From NCBI GenBank assembly GCA_002686265.1, contig NZBA01000023.1, forward strand, positions 33,316 to 97,315: a stretch of DNA of 64,000 bases. Reading direction: 5' to 3'. Positions 1 to 7,324 of this stretch are shown one piece after another (the stretch's first letter is position 1; each line of letters opens with the position of its first letter). The stretch is from Planctomycetota bacterium. Its GTDB lineage: Bacteria > Planctomycetota > UBA1135 > GCA-002686595. Under the pieces are notes generated by a model that saw only the letters and a list, made by a program, of their open reading frames with translations, did no database searches and was not told the DNA's origin. Made by a program: the position numbers and the translations under genes.

Positions 1-947
1 CGCAACCCGCGCCGCTTCCCCTCGCGCACGTGGGCACGACGGATCTTGAGAGCGGGATCGTGGGCTGCCAGGCCCGCCGAGAGGACAGCCGCAAGTTCCT
101 TGCCCTCCGCGCGCGGCCCGACCTTGGCGAGCACGCGCGCCGTGCGTCCGGAGGGGTCGGGCTCGAGGACGGCGACGCCTAGTGCGAGCTCGAAGCCCTC
201 GACGGTCTCGCTCTGGGCATTCGCGGGCGCGACCCAGAGCAGGCGGCCGACGAACTCGGCGCTCCAGGCGAGGGGCCCCAGCCGTGCGGCGAGGCTCTCG
301 CGCTCCGCGGCATCCTCGCCGACGATGACGACGAGAGGCTGGGAGTCACAAGCGGCCACGTTGACGGCCCTACGCAGGTCGGATTGGAGCGGCAGCTCGC
401 GAGTAGGGCGCTGCGCGCTCGAGCGCTGCGCGAAGCGCTGCGCGATACGCTCTAGGCGCGCGGCGAAGTCCTCCGCCGCCTCGAAGAGCCTCTTGGGGGA
501 GCGGGTGCCGCGCAGGATCTGCTCGCGGCCCTGGGGGTCGAAGATCGCGAAGACCGTGTTCTCGAGCTGACCCCGACGCCCGGCGTAGATTGCGAGCAGG
601 AGCTCTGACTCGGCAGCGTCCTCGAAGGTCAGGGGGCGGATACAGACGAAACCGCGCGAGGCCGTGACCACGGCCGAATCAGACAGGAAGAGCGCTTCCG
701 TGTCCTGGTAGCCCGGTCACCACATGCCGGGCACCTCGCTGCAGCGCGGCGCGGCCGATTGGAGGAGGATCGGCAGGCGCAATCTGCGCGCCTCGGCCAG
801 GCCCTGTTCCCAGGTTCCATACCAGGCGATCGCCGCCTGCTCGGGGGCGGGCGTGGCGTCCTCGCCTTGGCGCCAGGAGCGGGCGGGCGCCGCCAGGACG
901 GCGCAGCACAGCAGCGTTCGGATCGAGATGGGCATGACTGTCAGCAT
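1..947 (-). CDS. Thioredoxin-fold selenoprotein candidate, exported (partial)
   Basis: The gene reads leftward and runs off the window edge. The frame starts at an ATG at 947 (or 935), encodes a hydrophobic signal peptide ending near 'AAPARS', then reaches TGA at 717-719. Beyond it the same frame stays open to position 1 with the GC-rich third positions of real coding DNA (about 238 codons). Local order is beta-strand 'LPILLQSAAP', then 'RCSEVPGMW', TGA, 'PGYQDTEALFLSDSAVV', then 'NTVFAIFDPQGRE'. This matches a thioredoxin fold, with the TGA at the first Cys of W-C-G-P-C (read here as W-U-P-G-Y; the second Cys is Tyr). A SECIS-like hairpin begins 9 nt after the TGA. I infer a periplasmic selenoprotein oxidoreductase. 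Alternatives are a nonsense mutation or a sequencing error. The redox partner is unknown and the family was not recognised. Confidence 0.72.
680..707 (-). promoter_or_regulatory. SECIS-like hairpin after TGA 717-719
   Basis: On the minus strand the RNA from 707 to 680 folds as an outer stem CAGACA/UGUCUG (one bulged G at 704/705), a bulged C at 700, an inner stem GGAAG (699-695)/CUUCC (690-686) and a CGCU tetraloop (694-691). The total is 11 base pairs with two single-base bulges. The apical loop lies 22 nt after the TGA and has G among its first two bases. Known bacterial SECIS elements sit directly downstream of the UGA with a loop at roughly this distance and a G near the start of the loop. 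The sequence differs from the fdhF type. Confidence 0.6.
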
Positions 948-1022
948 ACTTCACGCGTGCAGATCGAGGCGGCGGGCCCGTCCCCGGGCGCGCCCGCCAC
1001 GGGAACTTGATTCAATACGGCG

Positions 1023-1910
1023 ATGAAGACCCTCCAGCGCAATCCGCTCCGTCGTCCCCTGGCCCTGACTGCCGTGACCGCTTTGGCGCTCCTGCCTGCG
1101 GCTCGCTGGTCCGCCCCTGCGTCCGCCCAGGCGGGAGAGGAGGCGGCGCGCATCCTGGTCACCAACGACGACGGTTGGGATTCCGACGGTTTGGCCGCCC
1201 TCGTCGCATCCCTGATGAAACTGGGCGAGGTGGTCGTCTGCGCGCCCCTTCAGAACCGCTCGGGCGCCAGTCACTCGGCCGAGATCTTCCGCGGCGAGCA
1301 CGCCCTACGCGAAGTGACGGTGGAGGGAGCGAGCGAGGCCTGGGCCGTGGACGGCACGCCGTCGGACGCGGTCACATTCGCTCTAACCTCTCTTGGCGGC
1401 GAACGCGGCTTCGATCTGGTGGTCTCGGGTATCAACGCCGGGGCGAATGTGGGCGAGGTCGCCCACTACTCGGGCACGGTCGGAGCAGCGCTCGAGGCAG
1501 TCGGCCTGGGAGTGGCGGCCATCGCGGTCTCGCAGGAGGCACCACGGGGTTTCGCCGACACGGCGCGCTTCACGGCGGACCTGGCGCGGCGGCTGTTGAC
1601 CGAGGGCGCGGACGCGGGAGTGGTCTACTCGGTGAACGTCCCGCGCCATCGCGCGGAGGGCCCCCAGCCGGTAGCCGTCGCACCCATGGGCGGACGCTTC
1701 CTGCGCGTGGCGGGCGTGCGCATCTCCGATCCGGTAGACGGGCAGAGCTCCTTCCGTGCCGAGCTGGAGTTCGGGCGCGAGGCGCCGGAGGGCAGCGACA
1801 CTCGAGCCTTCTTCGCGGGCGCGATCACGATCACGCCCCTGCGCTTTGATTGGACCGACACGGCTTCCCTCGAGCGCCTGCGGAAATGGGAGCTCACGAG
1901 CCGCGAGTAG
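1023..1910 (+). CDS. surE: SurE-type 5'/3'-nucleotidase with signal peptide
   Basis: The 295-residue protein is a metal-dependent nucleoside monophosphate phosphatase of the SurE family. The metal-binding 'ILVTNDDGWDSDGL' lies at about 44-57, 'NRSGASHS' follows, and the family signatures 'VVSGINAGANVG' and 'YSGTVGAALEA' lie at about 135-160. Unlike cytoplasmic SurE it begins with a basic stretch and a hydrophobic segment ('PLALTAVTALALLPAA') ending in 'APASAQA', a typical signal peptide. It is therefore probably periplasmic and may scavenge phosphate from nucleotides outside the cytoplasm. The ATG at 1023 is chosen because it includes this signal sequence. It is divergent from the selenoprotein candidate, with a 75-bp shared upstream region. 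Confidence 0.88.
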   Translation: MKTLQRNPLRRPLALTAVTALALLPAARWSAPASAQAGEEAARILVTNDDGWDSDGLAALVASLMKLGEVVVCAPLQNRSGASHSAEIFRGEHALREVTVEGASEAWAVDGTPSDAVTFALTSLGGERGFDLVVSGINAGANVGEVAHYSGTVGAALEAVGLGVAAIAVSQEAPRGFADTARFTADLARRLLTEGADAGVVYSVNVPRHRAEGPQPVAVAPMGGRFLRVAGVRISDPVDGQSSFRAELEFGREAPEGSDTRAFFAGAITITPLRFDWTDTASLERLRKWELTSRE

Positions 1911-2126
1911 CCTCCTGGCGGGGTTTTCCCTGGCTGCCCCGCGGCAGGCCGCCTAGCATCCGCTTCGGTCCGGGCGTGCGCGCTGGGAACACCCGACCGA
2001 CCGAGGCTCCGCTCGCCCGGTTCCACGCGCCGAAGGGACGAGAGCGCGGAGAATGCATCACACAGGGACACACCGGCGACATGAGCGTGGGCGCGAGCAC
2101 TCCTCGCCGCTCACGGGAACGGCGGC

Positions 2127-3467
2127 ATGGCTGAGCTGGCGCTGATAGCCTGGATTCCGCTCGCCCTGCTCCTGTTCGCGACACTCCCGCGCGGGCGCGC
2201 GGCGCTGACGGGCGTGATTCTCGCCACGCTCTTCTTGCCGATGGCCACGATCCCGCTCGGCGGCCTGCCCGACTACGACAAGTCCAACGCCACCTCGCTC
2301 GGCCTGCTCCTGGCGGTGGTCGTCTTCGACCATGCTCGCTTGAGCCGCTTCCGTTTCTCGCGGGGGGACCTGCCGATGATCGTCTTCTGCACGTCGCCCT
2401 TCCTGACGTCGCTGCTGAACGGCCTCGGCGTCTACGACGGCTGCAGCTCGATCATGCTCCAGGTCCTGCGCTGGGGCATCCCCTACTTCATCGGGCGCCT
2501 GTACTGCGCGACGTCCGAGGACTTGCGTGGGATGGCCATCGGTCTCGTCCTCGGTGGACTGGTCTACGTGCCATTGTGTCTGTGGGAGGTCCGCATGAGC
2601 CCACAGCTGCACGCCCAGGTCTACGGCTTCCACCAGCACATGTTCGCTCAGTCGCGGCGCTTCGGCGGATTCCGCCCGGTGGTGTTCATGCAGCACGGGA
2701 TCATGGTCGGGATCTGGATGACGCTCACGAGCATGATCGCGTTCTTCCTGTGGCGGGGACGCGTGCTGCGGCGGCTGTTCGGGCTCCCGATGGGCCTGGT
2801 CGTGCTGGCGATGTTGGCGACCTGCGTCCTGTGCAAGTCGCTCGGGGCGCTCATCCTGCTCGTCGGCGGGGTCGGGTTGGTGCTGCTCACGATCCACCTG
2901 CGGACGCGGGCGTTGGTCTTCCTGCTGGCTCTCCTGCCCTCGGGCTACATCACCAGTCGCGTCCTGGGCTGGACGGGCGAGAGCGCGGTGTGGGTCATCG
3001 AGACCTACATCGATCCGGCTCGCGCCAAGTCCCTCGGCTCGCGCTTCGGCTACGAGGAGTTGCAGCTCGAGCACGTCTCCAGCCGCCCCTTCTTCGGCTG
3101 GGGCCGCTGGGGCCGCGATCGGCCGAAGTCGGACCGGACGGGGAAGGCCATCACGATCACCGATTCCCTGTGGGTGCTCTTGCTGGGCCAGTTCGGCCTG
3201 GTCGGCATGGGCGCGTACTTCCTGGTCCTGGGCGTGCCTGTCTTCCTCACGGCCGCGCGATTGGATCCAAGTCGCTACTCGTCGCCGGCGGGGGCGCCGG
3301 TGCTCTGCCTGGCGGTGGTCTTGGGAGTCTACGCCGCCGACAAGCTGACCAACGGCATGCCCAACCCGGTGTTCATGTTCGTGGCTGGTGGCTTGAGCAC
3401 CTTCTGGCTGAAGGGCGGTTTCGGTTCGGCCGCCGACGGTTCGAAGCCGGAAGGACGCCTCTCGTGA
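2127..3467 (+). CDS. O-antigen polymerase/ligase-like membrane protein
   Basis: This 446-residue protein is built almost entirely of hydrophobic helices (about ten to twelve). A large hydrophilic loop at about 285-340 contains 'SRPFFGWGRWGRDR' and 'ITDSLWVLLLGQFGLVG'. That topology, with a conserved loop before the last helices and an 'F.GWG' motif, is typical of the Wzy/WaaL/O-antigen ligase superfamily, which polymerises or transfers polysaccharide repeat units at the periplasmic face of the inner membrane. Its stop overlaps the start of the methyltransferase gene (GTGA, 3464-3467), so the two are co-translated, and glycosyltransferases lie nearby. Which glycan it acts on cannot be told. 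Confidence 0.75.
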   Translation: MAELALIAWIPLALLLFATLPRGRAALTGVILATLFLPMATIPLGGLPDYDKSNATSLGLLLAVVVFDHARLSRFRFSRGDLPMIVFCTSPFLTSLLNGLGVYDGCSSIMLQVLRWGIPYFIGRLYCATSEDLRGMAIGLVLGGLVYVPLCLWEVRMSPQLHAQVYGFHQHMFAQSRRFGGFRPVVFMQHGIMVGIWMTLTSMIAFFLWRGRVLRRLFGLPMGLVVLAMLATCVLCKSLGALILLVGGVGLVLLTIHLRTRALVFLLALLPSGYITSRVLGWTGESAVWVIETYIDPARAKSLGSRFGYEELQLEHVSSRPFFGWGRWGRDRPKSDRTGKAITITDSLWVLLLGQFGLVGMGAYFLVLGVPVFLTAARLDPSRYSSPAGAPVLCLAVVLGVYAADKLTNGMPNPVFMFVAGGLSTFWLKGGFGSAADGSKPEGRLS

Positions 3468-4183
3468 GCGTCCCCCGGGACCCGGCGACGGTCGAGAACG
3501 CCATCGCCCTGGCACGTCCCTTGGTGACGGCGGCCCTCGCGGGTGGTGGGCGCTCGGTGCTGGAGGCGGGTTGCGGCTCTTGCAGTCATTTCGATCTGGC
3601 GGGCGCGCACTCGGTCGGGATCGACATCTCGGCCTCGCAGTTGGAGCGCAACTCCTCGCTGGACGAGCGCCTCGAGGGGGATCTCCAGTTCCACGATCTC
3701 GGCTGTGAACGCTTCGATGCGGTGGTCTCCTGGTACGTCCTCGAGCATGTCGCACGCCCGGATCTGGCCCTGGCGAACATGGCCCGCGCCTTGCGTCCCG
3801 GGGGCATTCTGGTCCTAGCGGTGCCGCGCGTGTTGTCGGTAAAGGGGTTGGTGACGAAGTTCTCGCCGCACTGGTTTCATGTCGCGGTCTACCGCCACCT
3901 GCTCGGTCGCAAGACCGCCGGTCTCGAGGGTCACCCGCCCTTCCCTACCCATCTGCGCTGGTCGATGAGTGCGGCAGGCTTGCGCCGGTTCGCCCGCGAG
4001 GAGGGCTTCGACACCGAGCTCTGGGAGATCTTCGAAGACGACACTCAGCGCCGCCTACGCGCCCGCTTCATCCCCTTCCGCCTCGCCTTCGCCCTCCTCG
4101 ACCTCGTCGTCCGCCTGCTCACCCTCACGCGCGCCAGCGCCTACCCCACCGACCTGCTCACGATCCTGCGGAAGCAGGGCTGA
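3464..4183 (+). CDS. SAM-dependent methyltransferase (class I)
   Basis: The 239-residue protein starts at GTG 3464, overlapping the upstream stop by four bases. Motif I is 'VLEAGCGSCSHFDL' at about 30-43, followed by the acidic residue in 'SVGIDIS' and by 'FDAVVSWYVLEHV' and 'LRPGGILVLAVPR', the usual Methyltransf_11 layout. 'WYVLEHV...LALANMARALRPGG' is typical of methyltransferases encoded in surface-polysaccharide clusters. The C-terminus has a hydrophobic helix ('LAFALLDLVVRLLTL') that may associate with the membrane. The likely role is methylation of a sugar or lipid-linked intermediate made with the adjacent polymerase; the substrate is unknown. Confidence 0.8.
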   Translation: MSVPRDPATVENAIALARPLVTAALAGGGRSVLEAGCGSCSHFDLAGAHSVGIDISASQLERNSSLDERLEGDLQFHDLGCERFDAVVSWYVLEHVARPDLALANMARALRPGGILVLAVPRVLSVKGLVTKFSPHWFHVAVYRHLLGRKTAGLEGHPPFPTHLRWSMSAAGLRRFAREEGFDTELWEIFEDDTQRRLRARFIPFRLAFALLDLVVRLLTLTRASAYPTDLLTILRKQG

Positions 4184-4324
4184 CGGGCCCGAGGACCACC
4201 ACGAGTCGACTGCGAGCTACCGGGAGAGCGAAGCGGCGCCCTGTGTCCCCGACCCCGGCGATCTGGTCGTGACGCCTCCTCGGAATCCGTCCGGGCGGGG
4301 CGGCAGGGCGCAGGGGTACGCGAA

Positions 4325-4363
4325 GAACAAGAAAGCGGTCGGCTCCCGAGGGAGCCGACCGCT
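4325..4363 (-). terminator. Intrinsic terminator of the FlgO/LPP20-like operon
   Basis: A perfect 13-bp inverted repeat (4334-4346 with 4351-4363, loop CGAG) lies just after the minus-strand stop at 4393. On the minus strand it is followed by a T-rich tract (TTTCTTGTT, 4333-4325). The plus-strand side has no T tract, so it should act mainly for the minus-strand lipoprotein genes. It may also slow read-through from the plus-strand methyltransferase. Confidence 0.8.
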
Positions 4364-4392
4364 GCGACGAGCATCAGTGAGCTCTCCTCCCC

Positions 4393-4932
4393 TCAGCGCC
4401 CCCAGCCCACTACGGAACCCAGCATCTCCTCCACCGCCGGGCTGCGGAAGAGGACGAAGTCGGTCGCCGCGAGGGTCGAGTTCTCGACCGTCGAGACCAG
4501 CTTCATGGACACGATCACGTTTTCCTTCAGGGGTGCGTAGGTGCTCACCAGCGCCGTGCGCGCGTTGTAGTCCAAGGCCAGGTTCGCGACGTTGCGCGAG
4601 AGCAAGAACTGGCCGCTCTCTTGGATCAGGAGCTGGTCCTCTCGAACCGTCGGGTGGATGATGTCGATGTCCCGACGCGTCAGCCGCGCCGAGAGGAACT
4701 CGGTCGCTACGCGCCCGAACATCGTCGTGCGGTTGACGTCGTTGATGTTCACGACCGTCGAAACGAGCATGCGCTCGAGGTCCTGGCGGTCGCCGTGCTG
4801 GCTCAACAGGTCGTCGACCGCGTCGTAGCAGGCTTCCACGAGCACCTCGGCGTCCGAGGGCGCGGCCGGCTCGAAGGACTGGCAGCCAGCACAGAGCCCG
4901 ATGACCGCCAGGGAAAGGGGGAGTGATCTCAT
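4393..4932 (-). CDS. FlgO-like outer-membrane lipoprotein
   Basis: The 179-residue precursor has a lipoprotein signal peptide (lipobox 'GLCAGC' at about 11-16). The mature part resembles the FlgO domain: 'MLVSTVVNINDVNRTTMFGRVATEFLSARLTRRDIDIIHPTVRE' and 'SGQFLLSRNVANLA' match the family's pattern of function-word strand, 'GR...E...' helix and 'GEF.LSRD'. FlgO is an outer-membrane lipoprotein needed for flagellar stability in Vibrio, but FlgO-domain proteins also occur away from flagella and no flagellar gene is seen here. The gene starts four bases after the LPP20-like gene, so the two form one operon. Confidence 0.65.
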   Translation of the reverse strand: MRSLPLSLAVIGLCAGCQSFEPAAPSDAEVLVEACYDAVDDLLSQHGDRQDLERMLVSTVVNINDVNRTTMFGRVATEFLSARLTRRDIDIIHPTVREDQLLIQESGQFLLSRNVANLALDYNARTALVSTYAPLKENVIVSMKLVSTVENSTLAATDFVLFRSPAVEEMLGSVVGWGR

Positions 4933-4936
4933 CGTA

Positions 4937-5881
4937 TCAGCCCCCGTGGAGTCCGAGGTCGCACAGTCCGCAGCAGTCCGCCGCCTCTTCCGTCTCCAAG
5001 GGAAGGAACTCCACCACGTCGGTTCGCGTCAGGCCCTCCGCGGCGCGCCACTCCGGGTGCAGGAGGCTGAAGTCGCACGGCGCACGGTAGTGCAGGCAGT
5101 CCTCCGCCCCGGACAGGCGAAACCGCCGCCCATAGTGCACGCGCTCCCGCAGGCGTTGGAGCTCGTAGAGGTTGGCGTTGACGACGCCCTCCGCCTCCAC
5201 CAGGTCTCTGGCCGAAGCCGCGTTCTGGGCGACGGCCCTCGCCAGAGAGGCCTCGGTCTCGGCGAACCTGGCCTCGTTTCCGAGGGCGCGCAGAGCAGAT
5301 TCGACGTAGCCGTTGATCGTATCCACGTCGACGACCGAAAGGACCCAGCACTTATAGCGGCGCAGGCCCGTTCGACGGCTGCCCAAGCTGTCCTCGATGC
5401 GCCTCTCGTTCTTCACGTCCCAGCGCTCCCAGTGCTGGTCGTTGGCCGCCACGCCGCCGACGACCACGTCGGATATCTCATGGGCCCGGGAGCGGATGTC
5501 CTGGTTGACGCGCTCGGGCGAGCCCCATTCGCGCATGTCGCGCGGCAGGTAGCGGGTACCGATGGAGACGTCGCGTTCGCAGGCCTCCGCGGTTACCTGG
5601 GTGGACACGTACTGGGCGAGCTGGGCGCGAGCGTGGCCGAGGGCCTCGTCGTAGGCGTGCCGCTCGTCGAGCACGTCGAAGCCGCCACCGCGACCGACGA
5701 AGGCGACTGTGCCCGGTGAGGTCGGGATCCGGCCGGTGACCCACTCGGGCGCAGTGTCGCCGGCGATCATGCTGCGCAGCTGGATCTCGTCCTCGGGTTC
5801 GGAGATGGTCGTGCAAGCTGCAGCGATGAGGGTGCACAGGGCCGGTGCCAGTCCGGGCCCGACGGGGATCTTGGTCATCAT
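4937..5881 (-). CDS. LPP20-like lipoprotein
   Basis: The 314-residue protein begins with a hydrophobic segment and a lipobox-like 'IAAAC' at about 19-23. 'APEWVTGRIP' is followed by 'VAFVGRGGGFDVLDERHAYDEALGHARAQLAQYVSTQV', the pattern of LPP20/FlgP-family lipoproteins, in which 'P.WV.......FVG.G......A...A...A...' recurs. The C-terminal third is unusual and ends in a Cys cluster, 'EAADCCGLCDLGLHGG'. It is followed at four bases by the FlgO-like gene, and in known systems FlgO and FlgP also work as a pair at the outer membrane. The function here is inferred from the pairing only. Confidence 0.5.
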   Translation of the reverse strand: MMTKIPVGPGLAPALCTLIAAACTTISEPEDEIQLRSMIAGDTAPEWVTGRIPTSPGTVAFVGRGGGFDVLDERHAYDEALGHARAQLAQYVSTQVTAEACERDVSIGTRYLPRDMREWGSPERVNQDIRSRAHEISDVVVGGVAANDQHWERWDVKNERRIEDSLGSRRTGLRRYKCWVLSVVDVDTINGYVESALRALGNEARFAETEASLARAVAQNAASARDLVEAEGVVNANLYELQRLRERVHYGRRFRLSGAEDCLHYRAPCDFSLLHPEWRAAEGLTRTDVVEFLPLETEEAADCCGLCDLGLHGG

Positions 5882-6198
5882 GCGTTGGGGTGGACGCCCA
5901 CTCTTCCGTGAGCCGGGCGCCGCTTGGCATCAGTAGTAGGTCTGATCGTGGAGGTTCCGCCGAGCGCAGTTCTCTCTCGTCTCTCTCGTCGACCGAATAC
6001 AGGCCTCGTGAAGTGACCCGTGGGGCATTGCCCCCGCTTCGGCTGACACATGACAAGCGAACGGCGACCCGATCCGCGACAGTTTTCCGTAAAAAAAACG
6101 TTCCCCCTGCCCATTCCGGTGTAGGCCGCCCTCGCGAAGCCCGCGGCCGGACCGGATGCCCGCGGCAGAGCCCCGATGCCACGTGCCCTCCGACCTCC
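5882..6198. other. Intergenic region without a recognised gene
   Basis: No open frame in these 317 bases looks coding. The stretch separates two minus-strand genes, so it should hold the promoter of the LPP20/FlgO-like pair and the 3' end of the glycosyltransferase transcript. An A8 run at 6091-6098 reads as a T run on the minus strand. It may mark transcript ending, but I see no clean hairpin directly before it. Confidence 0.5.
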
Positions 6199-7074
6199 TC
6201 AGGACAACCGTAGGCGGGCGAGTTGCCAGCGGCGCAGGTGGCGGCGGAAGGCGGGGTCGGGATAGCGGGGGACGCGGCGGAGGGCGGCCCACAGGTAGCC
6301 GCCGAGAATGCACATCCCGCCCAGGGCGAAGGGGCGCTCGAAGGTGCGGTAGCAGGCGATCGCCACCGCGTAGAGCGGGTGCGTGCCGATGAAGTGCAGG
6401 CCCCAACCCCAACGCCAGCGCCCGTGGAAGACGCTGCGGTGGGAAGCGCCCATGGGCCGCAGTTCGTACAGGCGCAGGTCCTCGTCGTGGAAGCTCCGGG
6501 CCTTCCAACCCAGCATCGAGCAGCGGTGACAGTCGATCCCGTCCCACATCACCTCGGCCACGAAGCCGCCGATGGCCCGGAAGCACTCCACCCGGTAGCA
6601 CTTGGCCGCACCCAGGGAGAACTCGTCCGAGGTGCGCAGGAGCGTCCAGCCCGACGCCGTCTTGTCCCAGCACTTCCCACTGGCAGTGCCCAGGCGTGGG
6701 TCGGCGGCGAACTTCTCCATCAAGGCTTCGAAGTAGCGCTCACCGAAGCGCAGATCACCGTCGAGCTTGCAGACGTAGTCGAAGTCATCGAGGTCGAAAC
6801 GAGCGAGACCGTCGTCGAAGGCCTCGATCACACCGCCGCCGACCTTGCGCCGACCCCGATCCGGACGCCGCAAGCCACGAATCCACGAATGCTCCTCCGC
6901 CGCTCGGTCGATCAACTCACCCGTGCCGTCGGTCGACCCGTCGTCCACGATCATCCAGGCCGTCGGGCGCAAGGTCTGAGCCGTCATGGACTCGATCGTG
7001 GCGGCCAGGTGCGCCCGCTCGTCACGCACGGGGGTGATGACCAGGATCCTAGGGACCGCGTTCTCGGGGGACAT
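6199..7074 (-). CDS. Glycosyltransferase family 2
   Basis: With the start at ATG 7074 the protein has 291 residues. It opens with 'ILVITPVRDERAHLAATIESM', then 'MIVDDGSTDGTGELI' and 'KLDGDLRFGERYF', the nucleotide-sugar binding and D.D motifs of GT-A fold family 2 enzymes. The C-terminus has hydrophobic segments ('THPLYAVAIACYRTF', 'LGGMCILGGYLWAAL') that suggest a membrane anchor. Further ATGs upstream in frame (to 7227) encode low-complexity sequence, so 7074 is preferred because the catalytic domain begins right after it. It is divergent from the FkbH-like gene and probably adds a sugar to the surface glycan; donor and acceptor are unknown. Confidence 0.85.
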   Translation of the reverse strand: MSPENAVPRILVITPVRDERAHLAATIESMTAQTLRPTAWMIVDDGSTDGTGELIDRAAEEHSWIRGLRRPDRGRRKVGGGVIEAFDDGLARFDLDDFDYVCKLDGDLRFGERYFEALMEKFAADPRLGTASGKCWDKTASGWTLLRTSDEFSLGAAKCYRVECFRAIGGFVAEVMWDGIDCHRCSMLGWKARSFHDEDLRLYELRPMGASHRSVFHGRWRWGWGLHFIGTHPLYAVAIACYRTFERPFALGGMCILGGYLWAALRRVPRYPDPAFRRHLRRWQLARLRLS

Positions 7075-7324
7075 GCTCTGGGGGGGCGGCAATTCGCAAG
7101 CCTCCAGCCCCATCTTCCACCATCGACGGCGTCGGGGCGAGGAGTCCCGAGACAACATCGTCCCCCGCCGACAAGGCCGGAGCGTTTGGGGTATCGTTGG
7201 TCGGAGCCTCCCCCGATGCAGCCTCAACCGCCCTCATGCCTCCGTGCGAGGCCCGAGATCGCGCTCGCGCCGGCCCCGTGCCCCTCGGACCCGCCCCGCT
7301 CCCCCGCCCCCGCCCCCTGAGGCC

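Noticed and set aside
2058..3755. Minus-strand open frame of 565 codons
   Set aside because: Antisense to the polymerase and methyltransferase genes; highly charged, low-complexity sequence.
6091..6098. A8 run as a terminator of the glycosyltransferase gene
   Set aside because: No stable hairpin directly precedes the run on the minus strand.
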